Position numbers and translations under genes: made by a program. Under the pieces are notes generated by a model. The model did no database searches. It was not told the origin of the DNA and was given only the letters and a program-made list of their open reading frames with translations. From Bacillota bacterium (GTDB lineage: Bacteria > Bacillota > Clostridia > Christensenellales > Aristaeellaceae), in contig JAFADG010000031.1 of assembly GCA_023425025.1 (NCBI GenBank), positions 1 to 44,646 on the forward strand: DNA of 44,646 nucleotides. The letters run 5' to 3'. This document shows, piece by piece, positions 23,953 through 31,120 of the stretch. Numbering within the stretch: position 1 is the stretch's first letter; the number at the start of each line of letters is the position of its first letter.

Positions 23953-24900
23953 ATGCGCCCCATTTTATATGTGGTGGTTCCCTGCTACAACGAGCAGGAG
24001 GTTTTGCCCGAAACCTCCAAACGGCTGAAGGCCAAGATGACGGACCTCATTTCCTCCGGCCGCATTGATGAAAGAAGCCGCGTGATGCTGGTGAACGACG
24101 GCTCCCGCGACCGCACCTGGGCGATGATCGAGGAACTGCATGAAAGCGACCCGCTTTTTGCCGGGGTAAAGCTTTCCCGCAACAGGGGGCATCAAAACGC
24201 CCTGCTGGCCGGGCTGATGACCGCCAAAGAAGAGGCGGACGTCACCATATCCATGGACGCCGACCTGCAGGACGATATCAACGCCATAGACAGGTTTCTG
24301 GATGAATTTGATCAGGGCAGCGACGTGGCGTACGGCGTGCGCAGCCAGCGCACCGCCGATACCGCCTTCAAGCGCGTTACCGCCGAGGGCTTTTACAAGC
24401 TGATGAAGGCCCTGGGCGTGGACATTGTGTTCAACCATGCCGACTACAGGCTCCTAAGCCGCAGGGCATTGGAAGGCTTGGCGGAATACAGGGAAGTCAA
24501 CCTGTTCTTGCGGGGCATGGTGCCGCTTGTAGGGTTTAAGAGCAGCACAGTGACGTATGAGCGGGCAGAGCGCTTTGCCGGCGAAAGCAAATATCCCTTG
24601 AAAAAAATGCTGGCCTTTGCCTTTGACGGCATCACGTCGCTGAGCATCAAACCCATCCGGCTGATACTGGGGCTTGGGGTCATCATCTTTTTCTTCAGCG
24701 TGATCATGCTTTTGTATGCACTGATTTCCAAGTGGACGGGGCACGCGGATACGGGCTGGACAAGCATCCTGGCCTCCATTTGGATGATCGGCGGCATACA
24801 GCTTTTGTGCCTGGGCGTCATCGGCGAATACATCGGCAAAATCTACAGCGAAACGAAACAGCGGCCAAGGTATATCATTGAAAAAATCCTGAACAAATAG
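23953..24900 (+). CDS. GtrB/DPM1-like membrane glycosyltransferase (GT2)
   Basis: A 315-residue GT-A enzyme that probably loads a hexose onto undecaprenyl phosphate. The catalytic domain shows VVVPCYNEQEVL, LVNDGSRDRT and the metal-binding MDADLQDD (DxD 102-104). Two C-terminal membrane helices (about 230-255 and 268-290) and the tail IGEYIGKIYSETKQRPRYII are hallmarks of the GtrB/YkcC/ArnC group. AAAAGGAGGAG precedes the ATG. It is monocistronic. A PMT-type mannosyltransferase at 40.1 kb would need such a lipid-linked donor, so the two may work in series; this is inference. Confidence 0.93.
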   Translation: MRPILYVVVPCYNEQEVLPETSKRLKAKMTDLISSGRIDERSRVMLVNDGSRDRTWAMIEELHESDPLFAGVKLSRNRGHQNALLAGLMTAKEEADVTISMDADLQDDINAIDRFLDEFDQGSDVAYGVRSQRTADTAFKRVTAEGFYKLMKALGVDIVFNHADYRLLSRRALEGLAEYREVNLFLRGMVPLVGFKSSTVTYERAERFAGESKYPLKKMLAFAFDGITSLSIKPIRLILGLGVIIFFFSVIMLLYALISKWTGHADTGWTSILASIWMIGGIQLLCLGVIGEYIGKIYSETKQRPRYIIEKILNK

Positions 24901-24937
24901 TGGGCCACAAACCTTTGCATAACAAGCGGCAATCAAA

Positions 24938-25307
24938 GAGCCTGTACCGTGAATGGTGCAGGCTCTCAGATTATCGAAAAAATCCGGGAGGTATTGGAGG
25001 GCTGCTTTCCATCTGGCTCAATCGCCGCATTACTCGCTACCGCTCGTACTGCTTGTTTCGCCCGCCTTCTCCGCCACAGGCGGCGCTTCGGCTACGAAGC
25101 CCTCCAATGGAAAATCGAAAATCAGCGGCATGTGCGGTGAGCGAGGTGAGCGCTGCCAGTGGCAGCAATGAGCGAACCGAACGAATCAACCAAAACAAGC
25201 GGCTGTAAGCCGCGCCGATTGAGGTTGCGGAGATGCGCGCAGGAATTTCGAAGAAATTCCTTCCTTGCCCGAGCAAACGGCCGCAAAAAGGCATCGCCTT
25301 TTTGCGG
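24938..25307. repeat. block of successive inverted repeats
   Basis: In order: GAGCCTGTACC/GGTGCAGGCTC (24938-24965, possible glycosyltransferase terminator without a T run); the 11-base arms ATTGGAGGGCT (24993-25003) and AGCCCTCCAAT (25098-25108) enclosing about 95 bases with inner CCGCC/GGCGG and CTTCG/CGAAG; GCTGCC-AGT-GGCAGC; GCGGCT-GTA-AGCCGC (25199-25213); GGAATTTC-GAA-GAAATTCC (25242-25260); CCGCAAAAAGGC-ATC-GCCTTTTTGCGG (25281-25307). Stems are perfect with mostly 3-base loops. Confidence 0.65.
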
Positions 25308-25325
25308 TGCAGCGAGGGAAAATCT

Positions 25326-25353
25326 CAACAAAGTGGCGATCGCCACTTTGTTG
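25326..25353. terminator. 28-bp perfect palindrome, probable terminator of SDR gene
   Basis: Self-complementary over 28 bases, centred on GGCGATCGCC with arms CAACAAAGTGG/CCACTTTGTTG. It starts six bases after the SDR stop on the minus strand and is followed there by GAGATTTTCC. The AAGTGGC/GCCACTT core recurs in the palindrome after the transglutaminase gene at 29829-29857. Confidence 0.55.
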
Positions 25354-25359
25354 ACAACG

Positions 25360-26244
25360 TTACATCGTCTTTCCCCCATTGACATGCAGCACCTGCCCGG
25401 TCACATAGGCGCTGTCGTCGCAGGCCAAATACACATAGGTCGGCGCAAGCTCAAAGGGCTGGGCGGCGCGGCCCATGGGCGTATCCTTGCCGAACTGTGC
25501 CACCTCCTCCGGCGAAAAGCTGGCGGGGATCAGGGGCGTCCACACAGGCCCCGGGGCCACAGCGTTGACCCTGATCCCCCGCTGGGCCAGGGAAAGCGCC
25601 AGGGATTTGGTAAAGGAAGAAACGGCGCCCTTGGTGGCGGAATAGTCGATCAGCGTTTTGTTGCCGGCATAGGCGGTGATGGATGTAGTGTTGATGATCT
25701 GGCTGCCGGGCTTCATGTGCTTTAAGCATGCCTTGGCCATAAAAAAGTAGCTCATGACGTTGGTGTTGAATGTGATGCCCAGCTGCTCGGTGGTAATATC
25801 CTCAATGCTGTTTTGGGGATACTGAACCGCGGCGTTGTTCACCAGCACATCCACCCGGTGAAAGGCCCGCATCACCTTGTCCACCGCGTCGAAAGCGGCC
25901 TGCTCGCTTTTTAAGTCACAAGGCACCAGCAGGCAATGGCAACCCAAACCCTCCACCATTTTCTGCGTTTCCTTGGCATCCTGGTTTTCGTTCAGATACA
26001 GCGCCGCCACATCCGCGCCTTCCTTGGCGAAGGCGATGGCTACCGCCTGGCCGATGCCGCTGTCGCCGCCGGTAATGATGGCCGTCCGGCCCGCCATTTT
26101 TCCGGCGCCTTTGTACTGGGGATTATCCACAATGGGCTTGGGGTCCATGCTTGTCTGGCTGCCCGGTTGTATGGGCTGGTGCTGGGCGGGAAAGCCCTGC
26201 GGCGTTTGCGGCGCCTTGCCGCTGTAAGTGTTGGTATTTGGCAT
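25360..26244 (-). CDS. SDR-family oxidoreductase (YhxD/GSP39-like)
   Basis: A 294-residue short-chain dehydrogenase of the general-stress type with a roughly 45-residue Pro/Gln-rich N-terminal extension (PQGFPAQHQPIQPGSQ) before the Rossmann core. The cofactor motif TGGDSGIG is at 58-65, LVNNAA near 135, and the catalytic set Ser188, Tyr201 and Lys205 (YSATKGA) is intact. GGAGGTG precedes the ATG. The extension and core match the Bacillus YhxD/YdaD (GSP39) group, induced by general stress in Bacillus; substrate not known. It is a single gene, diverging from the chromate transporter. Confidence 0.92.
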   Translation of the reverse strand: MPNTNTYSGKAPQTPQGFPAQHQPIQPGSQTSMDPKPIVDNPQYKGAGKMAGRTAIITGGDSGIGQAVAIAFAKEGADVAALYLNENQDAKETQKMVEGLGCHCLLVPCDLKSEQAAFDAVDKVMRAFHRVDVLVNNAAVQYPQNSIEDITTEQLGITFNTNVMSYFFMAKACLKHMKPGSQIINTTSITAYAGNKTLIDYSATKGAVSSFTKSLALSLAQRGIRVNAVAPGPVWTPLIPASFSPEEVAQFGKDTPMGRAAQPFELAPTYVYLACDDSAYVTGQVLHVNGGKTM

Positions 26245-26340
26245 AACACACCTCCGATGATGTTTCCGTTATTTTTTCCGCCCCGGGGAGGTTTATGCAA
26301 GGCAGGAATCCCGCGTCCATTGTCGAAGCGGGAAAAACAG

Positions 26341-26368
26341 TGCCGTTTTCCATTTGCGAAAAACGGCA
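26341..26368. other. leader hairpin upstream of chromate transporter
   Basis: TGCCGTTTT and AAAACGGCA arms with a 10-base loop lie 28 bases before the chromate transporter start. It may be a leader hairpin or simply spacer; no promoter could be fixed here. Confidence 0.3.
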
Positions 26369-26396
26369 GCTTCATGTTCATGAAAGGATATTGCAC

Positions 26397-27047
26397 ATGG
26401 AAAAAGGCCTGTCGTTTTACTGGAAACTGTTTTTATCCACTTTCACCATCAGCGCCTTTACCGTTGGCGGCGGATATGTGATCGTGCCGCTGATGCGCAA
26501 AAAGTTTGTGGAAAAGCTGCATTGGATCGAGGATACGGAGATGCTTGATCTTGTTGCCATCGCCCAGGCCGCGCCGGGCGTCATGGCCGTCAACGCCTCG
26601 ATCCTGGTTGGGTACAAAATCTCCGGCATCAAAGGCGCTTTTGTCACAATCCTGGGCACGGTGCTGCCGCCGCTGATCACCATCACGCTGATTGCCTACG
26701 GATACGAAGCTTTCAGCGCCAATAAGGTGATCCGCATGCTGCTGATGGGCATGCAGGCCGGCGCGGCCGCCGTGATCGCCAATGTGGTCATCAACATGAC
26801 CCGGGACATTCTCAGGAAAAAGCATTGGAAGCCCATCGGCATGATGGTTCTGGCGTTCATTGCAACTGCCTTCTTCGGCACGACGCTTCACGAAATCGTC
26901 TGGCAAAACGCGGACATCACCGCCATCATCCTTTTCGCCGTGAGCCTTGCGGCCATGCGGATTTTCAAAAAGGCCGACCCGATGCTGGTTATCTTCGGCG
27001 CGGGCGTGCTGGGGCTGGGTTTGTACAGCCTGACCGGAGTCTTGTAA
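26397..27047 (+). CDS. chromate transporter family protein (single CHR domain)
   Basis: A 216-residue membrane protein, one CHR domain, with the PF02417-type signature FTVGGGYVIVPLMRKKFVEK near the N terminus, IAQAAPGVMAVNASILVGYK, and six or so hydrophobic segments. Full-length ChrA has two such domains; short forms usually come as adjacent pairs, but no second half is present here. Anion (chromate/sulfate) export is the family's known role; the actual substrate in this host is uncertain. ATG 26397 has AAAGGA nine bases upstream. A GC-rich terminator follows directly. Confidence 0.88.
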   Translation: MEKGLSFYWKLFLSTFTISAFTVGGGYVIVPLMRKKFVEKLHWIEDTEMLDLVAIAQAAPGVMAVNASILVGYKISGIKGAFVTILGTVLPPLITITLIAYGYEAFSANKVIRMLLMGMQAGAAAVIANVVINMTRDILRKKHWKPIGMMVLAFIATAFFGTTLHEIVWQNADITAIILFAVSLAAMRIFKKADPMLVIFGAGVLGLGLYSLTGVL

Positions 27048-27063
27048 ATCATCCGCCTTCTTC

Positions 27064-27084
27064 CCCGCCCCGGCGGGTTTTTTT
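27064..27084 (+). terminator. Rho-independent terminator
   Basis: CCCGCC-CC-GGCGGG followed by seven T, 16 bases after the chromate transporter stop. Confidence 0.85.
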
Positions 27085-27156
27085 ATTTACCTCAGAACAT
27101 AAAACGGCCAAGTGCGGGAAACATGAAACCAAGCCTGCAAACAGGAAGGGAAGCTT

Positions 27157-28260
27157 ATGAAACGAAAAATGTGCATTGCGCTTTGCCTGCTGGCCGGGCT
27201 GCTGCTTTATGGCTGTGCGGCAGGCCCGCAAAACAGCTCGCTTGTAACCCCGCCCGCCACCACCATGCCTGTGCCCGTGACCGCCCCGCCCAATTCCGCC
27301 GGCGTGGTCGCATCCCAAGAGCGGGTGGAGGATTATTTCCCCGCGCGTGAGAATGTCCGCTTCACCTTTGAGGGCATCGGCAACGAATACGCCACCTACG
27401 TATCCCAGCCGGAGTTTACCGCCGGCAACAAGCTGCAAACGCGGGTGGATAACGGCGGCACCATCATATCCAAGGTCTACAAGTGGGAAAACGGAAAGCT
27501 GACAAGGGTGCTGACCACCGAGGAAGCCTATGTCAGGGAAAACCTGCTGAACGCCCCGGAAAAGGAATCGGAGGTCCTGCTTGCGGAACCGCTGGTTGTA
27601 GGCACCGCGTGGGAGGCCCAGGGCGGGCAGCGGAGCATTACGGGCGTTTCGGTATCGGTCACAACGCTCACGGGCACCTACCAGGCGCTGGAGGTCACGA
27701 CCAAAGGCGCGCAGGCCAATACCATGGATTATTACGTAAAGGGCATCGGCCTTGTAAAATCCGTGTTCCAGCCAGGTGAAAACGAAATCTCCTCCAGCCT
27801 GGCGGAAGTCAAGACCGACACCCCCTATTTGCAGGTGGTGCGCCTATACTATCCCGGCACGGATGGTTCGGGCCGGTATTACCGCGAGGTCCAGCTTTCC
27901 CTGCCCACCAATCAAACGCTGGCCGCCGCCATGGAGGAGGCCTACAAAGTGCCGCCGGGCAAGCAGGCCGGCAGCGTATTTCCCCCGGATGCCAGGATAT
28001 TGTCCCTTGGCAAAAACGATCAAAACATACTGCAGCTGGATATGAACCAGGCGTTTGCCTTGGCGGCGAACGCAAACCCCACCTATGAAAAAGCCGTATT
28101 AAGCTGCATTGCCGGCACCTTCGGTGAATTGTATCAAACAGACAAGCTCCTTCTGACTGTGGAGGGAAAGCCCTACCAATCCGCCCATGTAACCCTTGCC
28201 CAGGGCGAAACGCTGCCCGTGGAGCAAACGCAGGCGCAGATCATCCTCGATCAGGTATGA
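27157..28260 (+). CDS. GerMN-domain lipoprotein
   Basis: A 367-residue lipoprotein. The lipobox LLLYGC puts the lipidated Cys at 20, followed by a Thr/Pro-rich linker. A middle beta-rich region (about 55-225; VRFTFEGIGNEYATYVS start) precedes a GerMN domain (about 230-355) with VVRLYYPG, REVQLSLPTNQTL and ILSLGKNDQNILQLDMNQAF. GerMN is found in GerM and in other Firmicute envelope proteins involved in sporulation, germination or cell-wall binding. GGAAGGG precedes the ATG. It is monocistronic with a strong terminator. It suggests, but does not prove, a spore-forming lineage. Confidence 0.88.
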   Translation: MKRKMCIALCLLAGLLLYGCAAGPQNSSLVTPPATTMPVPVTAPPNSAGVVASQERVEDYFPARENVRFTFEGIGNEYATYVSQPEFTAGNKLQTRVDNGGTIISKVYKWENGKLTRVLTTEEAYVRENLLNAPEKESEVLLAEPLVVGTAWEAQGGQRSITGVSVSVTTLTGTYQALEVTTKGAQANTMDYYVKGIGLVKSVFQPGENEISSSLAEVKTDTPYLQVVRLYYPGTDGSGRYYREVQLSLPTNQTLAAAMEEAYKVPPGKQAGSVFPPDARILSLGKNDQNILQLDMNQAFALAANANPTYEKAVLSCIAGTFGELYQTDKLLLTVEGKPYQSAHVTLAQGETLPVEQTQAQIILDQV

Positions 28261-28308
28261 GATCAGACCTTTTTGTGCTTTTCCCGCATCATAATGGCAT
28301 ACATGGCG

Positions 28309-28343
28309 AAACCGGATAAGCGCTCCGCCTATCCGGTTTTTAT
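28309..28343 (+). terminator. Rho-independent terminator of GerMN gene
   Basis: AAACCGGATA and TATCCGGTTT arms with an 11-base loop, then T residues. Confidence 0.85.
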
Positions 28344-28354
28344 ATTCAAGTATG

Positions 28355-28381
28355 CAAAAGCCGGCTGCATTGCCGGCTTTG
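28355..28381 (-). terminator. terminator of 45-residue membrane protein gene
   Basis: AAAGCCGGC-(6)-GCCGGCTTT, 12 bases after the small gene's stop on the minus strand, ending in TTTTGCATA there. Confidence 0.6.
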
Positions 28382-28392
28382 CTTGTGTTTTG

Positions 28393-28530
28393 TCAGTTGC
28401 TTGTGGGGTAGCAGCGGCGGTATTCAATATTGCTATACTCTGCCCAGCTGCTTTCCAAAGCCATCTGACGGTGATGGTCATCAACCAGCAAAAGTACAAA
28501 CATCAAAACCAGAAATACGAAGAGCGCCAT
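28393..28530 (-). CDS. 45-residue single-TM membrane protein
   Basis: A small gene supported by signals on both sides: AGGAGG eight bases before ATG 28530, an extended -10 promoter (TGGTATAAT) about 60 bases upstream, and a terminator hairpin after the stop. The product starts MALFVFLVLMFVLLLVDDHH: one hydrophobic helix of about 15 residues, then a polar, charged C terminus ending in RRCYPTSN. There is no cleavage site, so it probably stays in the membrane. No family recognised. It could be a regulatory small protein or a type I toxin-like peptide; neither is shown. Confidence 0.7.
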   Translation of the reverse strand: MALFVFLVLMFVLLLVDDHHRQMALESSWAEYSNIEYRRCYPTSN

Positions 28531-28591
28531 AGGATTTTCCTCCTCCTGAACGACCTGGCCCGTTCCTGCAAACATCATTGTTTGCATGTAG

Positions 28592-28600
28592 ATTATACCA
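28592..28600 (-). promoter_or_regulatory. extended -10 promoter of 45-residue gene
   Basis: TGGTATAAT on the minus strand, full consensus for an extended -10. The -35 region (TTCTGT at 17-base spacing) is weak. Confidence 0.6.
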
Positions 28601-28708
28601 CAAAACAGTCTGAAACAGAAGGATTTTTGCAGGTTTCCCTGCATAATATTTCGAAAAATGCAACTTGCAATTCCCCTTTGTCCTTGTTAAGAAAACATCA
28701 AAAAAACA

Positions 28709-28717
28709 TGATATAAT
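28709..28717 (+). promoter_or_regulatory. extended -10 promoter of transglutaminase gene
   Basis: TGATATAAT, full extended -10, 25 bases before the chosen ATG. No -35 at normal spacing (TTGTTA is 22 bases away). Confidence 0.55.
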
Positions 28718-28742
28718 GCAGGATGACAGGAGGGAAATGCAA

Positions 28743-29825
28743 ATGATGAAAAAACACTTGTCCGCGGCAATTTTAACGCTCCTTTTGCTCCTGCATCTGC
28801 CTTTTGCATACGCCGCCTCCATGCCGTTTGAAACGATGGCGAGGCCGCCGGAGGATACGCCCTGGCAAGCCCTGGGCGATACAAGCGACGTATATCTTCT
28901 GCACAAGGGCGATGCAGCCGTTTCCGTCCGAGCCCAAAAAAAGACCGGCGCCAAAGTGCTCTATTCCTGGAAGCGCTTCGCCCTGCGGGCGGTAGATTAC
29001 AATCCCGATCAGAGCTGGCTCAAGGTAGCGCTGCCGGGCGCCGACGGCTTTGTGCAGGCCAAACTGACCGCGCCGGCAACTTTGGAAGACAGGCCCCGCC
29101 TGCGGGCGTATACCGCCACCGCGGCTTTGGGCTATGTGTATCTTGCGGCGGCGGGGAATGTGCCCCTGGTGGCGGACTTGCAAAACGGCGAAAAGCACCA
29201 CAAGCTGCTTTTGCCAAACGACGGGCAATGGCAGCCGCTGCTTTTATCCCTGGGTTCCGGGGAATATACGCTGTCGGTATACGAGGCCGGGTTGTATGAC
29301 TGGCCCGTCCGCCTGCTGTTTGAAACCGCCTTTGAGGTGGACCAGGTTCCTGACGACACGCAATTGGCCCTTTTCTCCGCGCTGCACACAAACATGGCGG
29401 CCAACGCCGTGACGGCGGCGCTGGCGCGGGAGCTGTGCGAAAATGCGGCCACCGATTTTCAAAAGATCACACTTTTGTGGGATTGGCTGATGGACCACGC
29501 CGCCTATGACAAAGCGCTGGCCAAGGGCATACAGTTCAGCGAGATTCCCGACGGCGACGCGTTCATACGCGGCGAGCGGGGCATCTGCAGTGATTATGCC
29601 GCTTTCATGGCCGTGGGGCTTCGGGCCGTGGGCGTGCCTGCAAAGCACGTCTATGGCAAGAACCTGCGCACAGGCAACCAGCATGCATGGAACGAAGTCT
29701 GCCTGGACGGGAAATGGCAGATCATCGACGCCACCATGGCCCAGTCCCGCGGGCCAAAAAAATTCCACACCGAAAATGCAAAGCATTACGGTGCGGAAAA
29801 GGGCACATGGGACGGGTATCACTAA
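28743..29825 (+). CDS. exported transglutaminase-like protein with SH3-like domain
   Basis: A 360-residue secreted protein. Signal peptide at 1-24 (MMKKHLSAAILTLLLLL, cleavage near AYAA). Residues about 38-105 look like an SH3b-type domain (VYLLHKGDAAVSVRAQKK...SWLKVALPGADGFVQAKL). The C-terminal transglutaminase-like core has the full triad: Cys282 in RGICSDYAAFM, His314 in GNQHAWNEV and Asp329 in WQIIDATMA. Such proteins act in the cell wall as cysteine proteases or cross-linking enzymes; actual activity unknown. ATG 28743 lies eight bases after GGAGGG. A palindrome starts four bases after the stop and probably terminates transcription. Confidence 0.9.
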   Translation: MMKKHLSAAILTLLLLLHLPFAYAASMPFETMARPPEDTPWQALGDTSDVYLLHKGDAAVSVRAQKKTGAKVLYSWKRFALRAVDYNPDQSWLKVALPGADGFVQAKLTAPATLEDRPRLRAYTATAALGYVYLAAAGNVPLVADLQNGEKHHKLLLPNDGQWQPLLLSLGSGEYTLSVYEAGLYDWPVRLLFETAFEVDQVPDDTQLALFSALHTNMAANAVTAALARELCENAATDFQKITLLWDWLMDHAAYDKALAKGIQFSEIPDGDAFIRGERGICSDYAAFMAVGLRAVGVPAKHVYGKNLRTGNQHAWNEVCLDGKWQIIDATMAQSRGPKKFHTENAKHYGAEKGTWDGYH

Positions 29826-29828
29826 AAA

Positions 29829-29857
29829 TCGAAAAAGTGGCGCTGCCACTTTTTCGA
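29829..29857 (+). terminator. 13-bp-stem palindrome after transglutaminase gene
   Basis: TCGAAAAAGTGGC-GCT-GCCACTTTTTCGA, perfect stem and 3-base loop, three bases after the stop codon. The T run lies inside the right arm. It is the first of a series of hairpins. Confidence 0.55.
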
Positions 29858-29861
29858 GTCT

Positions 29862-29988
29862 GCGCCCTTTCCCTGTAAGCTGCGCTTACGGCCGGGAAAG
29901 GGCGCAAGGAAAGCTTGCTTCGCAAGCGCCCCGCGCACCCGGCAAAGCCGGGCGACACGATTACAATGGAAGGGGTGGAACCCCTTCC
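29862..29988. repeat. tandem series of four further perfect hairpins
   Basis: GCGCCCTTTCCC (29862-29873) pairs with GGGAAAGGGCGC (29894-29905) around an inner GTAAGC-TGC-GCTTAC; then GCTTGC-TTC-GCAAGC (29913-29927); CCCGGC-AAA-GCCGGG (29938-29952); GGAAGGGGT-GGA-ACCCCTTCC (29968-29988). Each stem is perfect with a 3-base loop, and the stems are unrelated in sequence. The block lies between converging genes, so there is no promoter to serve. Confidence 0.7.
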
Positions 29989-30038
29989 AGCATCCATCCC
30001 TGGAAATATGTCAACTTTACTGATTAACCAAAACGTGC

Positions 30039-30731
30039 CTAATCCCTTCTCCTGGCCAAGGCCAGCAGACGCAGCAGCTGCAGCACGGCAGTCACGGCGG
30101 CGGCCACATACGTCAACGCGGCGGCATCCAGCACGGCTTTCACCTTGGGCGCTTCCTCCCGGGTCACGTAGCCGCCGGTTTCCAGCATGGTCATGGCCCG
30201 GCGGGAGGCGTTGAATTCCACGGGCAATGTAATCAGGGAAAAGAGCACCGACAAGGCGAACACGACGATACCGATGAACATCAGCGGCTTCCAGCTGAAA
30301 ATGAGGCCGGCGATAAACAGCGGAAAGTAGAGCTGGCTGGAGAGGGAAACGACGGGCACCACGGCGGTGCGCAGCTTCATGGGGCCGTATTCCTCCAGCT
30401 GCTGCATGGCGTGGCCCGCTTCATGGGCGGCGATGCCCAGCGCGGCCAGGCTGCCCGAATGGTATACGCCCTCCGACAAACGCAGCACCCCGGTGCGGGG
30501 GTCATAATGGTCGGAAAGGGTGCCTTCCGTCCTCTCCACACGCACACCGCCGTTGTTGTTTTCGATCAATATATTCCTGGCTACCTCGCTGGCCGGCCGG
30601 CCGGCGGAGGAGGCCACCCTCGAATACCTGGCGTAAGCGCTCCTGACCTTGTACTGCGCCCACAGGCCCAAGAGCAGGCCGGGCAGGATATACAGCCAGT
30701 CATACACGGAAAAATAAAAGGGAAGATACAT
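30039..30731 (-). CDS. yugP: YugP-type membrane zinc metallopeptidase
   Basis: A 230-residue membrane-anchored protein of the Zn_peptidase_2 (YugP) family. An N-terminal hydrophobic segment (residues 12-25) precedes a soluble part with the zinc motif HEAGH at 103-107 (ALGIAAHEAGHAMQ). Two further hydrophobic segments lie near 130-165, and VEFNAS supplies the likely third-ligand Glu. Length matches the family. AAGGAGG lies before the ATG. It is a single gene and converges with the transglutaminase gene across the hairpin block. The substrate is unknown for the family. Confidence 0.93.
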   Translation of the reverse strand: MYLPFYFSVYDWLYILPGLLLGLWAQYKVRSAYARYSRVASSAGRPASEVARNILIENNNGGVRVERTEGTLSDHYDPRTGVLRLSEGVYHSGSLAALGIAAHEAGHAMQQLEEYGPMKLRTAVVPVVSLSSQLYFPLFIAGLIFSWKPLMFIGIVVFALSVLFSLITLPVEFNASRRAMTMLETGGYVTREEAPKVKAVLDAAALTYVAAAVTAVLQLLRLLALARRRD

Positions 30732-30790
30732 GTTAAAACCTCCTTACGGCCAATGGCCGAATGTGGCGGCAAAAATTTCGATCCGCAGTA

Positions 30791-30819
30791 AGCATAGCGC
30801 AGGTCCCCTTCAAGCGCAA
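30791..30819 (-). promoter_or_regulatory. possible promoter of yugP
   Basis: TTGCGC, 17 bases, TATGCT on the minus strand; spacing is right but hexamers are only moderate. Confidence 0.4.
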
Positions 30820-31033
30820 TAGGCCTCGCGCAAATTGTCTGATCGCGGGCATGTTTCCCGCAATTTACGGTTTCAATCCGCAGCGGGGCGCAATGCGGCC
30901 GACAAGTATAAATGATTTGCCGAAATGATGAAACGCGGGAACAAAAAACCACGCATAAACGTCGTATGAGTGAGCAATTGGACAAGCCATATGGGAAATG
31001 CATCAATCCGACAGCTTTCCCCTGAAAAAGTGC

Positions 31034-31062
31034 TTGCCAAGGCATTTGTTACTCTATACAAT
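31034..31062 (+). promoter_or_regulatory. SigA promoter of peptidoglycan-binding lipoprotein
   Basis: TTGCCA, 17 bases, TACAAT; one -10 mismatch and one -35 mismatch against consensus. Confidence 0.7.
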
Positions 31063-31078
31063 GTTGTAAAGGGAGCGA

Positions 31079-31099
31079 GGGGCAGAAAACCGCTGCCCC
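31079..31099 (+). other. 5' leader hairpin
   Basis: GGGGCAG-(7)-CTGCCCC lies just after the presumed transcription start and ends shortly before the AAGGAGGG ribosome site. It would form a stable 5' stem, possibly stabilising the mRNA. Confidence 0.5.
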
Positions 31100-31120
31100 G
31101 AGCAAGGAGGGAAGTCTGCC

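Larger units (their letters stand above)
24901..25359. other. 459-base non-coding spacer rich in palindromes
   Basis: No gene with coding character is found on either strand; the short open frames here lack ribosome sites and cross the hairpins. The spacer holds the repeat block at 24938-25307 and the perfect palindrome at 25326-25353, described separately. Confidence 0.7.
30732..31120. other. 389-base divergent intergenic region
   Basis: No gene is seen. It separates yugP from the peptidoglycan-binding lipoprotein and holds a promoter for each (30791-30819 minus, 31034-31062 plus) and a leader hairpin at 31079-31099. The middle 200 bases show nothing recognisable. Confidence 0.6.

Noticed and set aside
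24901..25359. Short open frames in the spacer and a possible pseudogene
   Set aside because: Frames cross the perfect palindromes and lack ribosome sites; no coding remnant was recognised.
29829..29988. CRISPR array
   Set aside because: The hairpins differ in sequence and spacing, with no direct repeat or spacer pattern and no cas genes.
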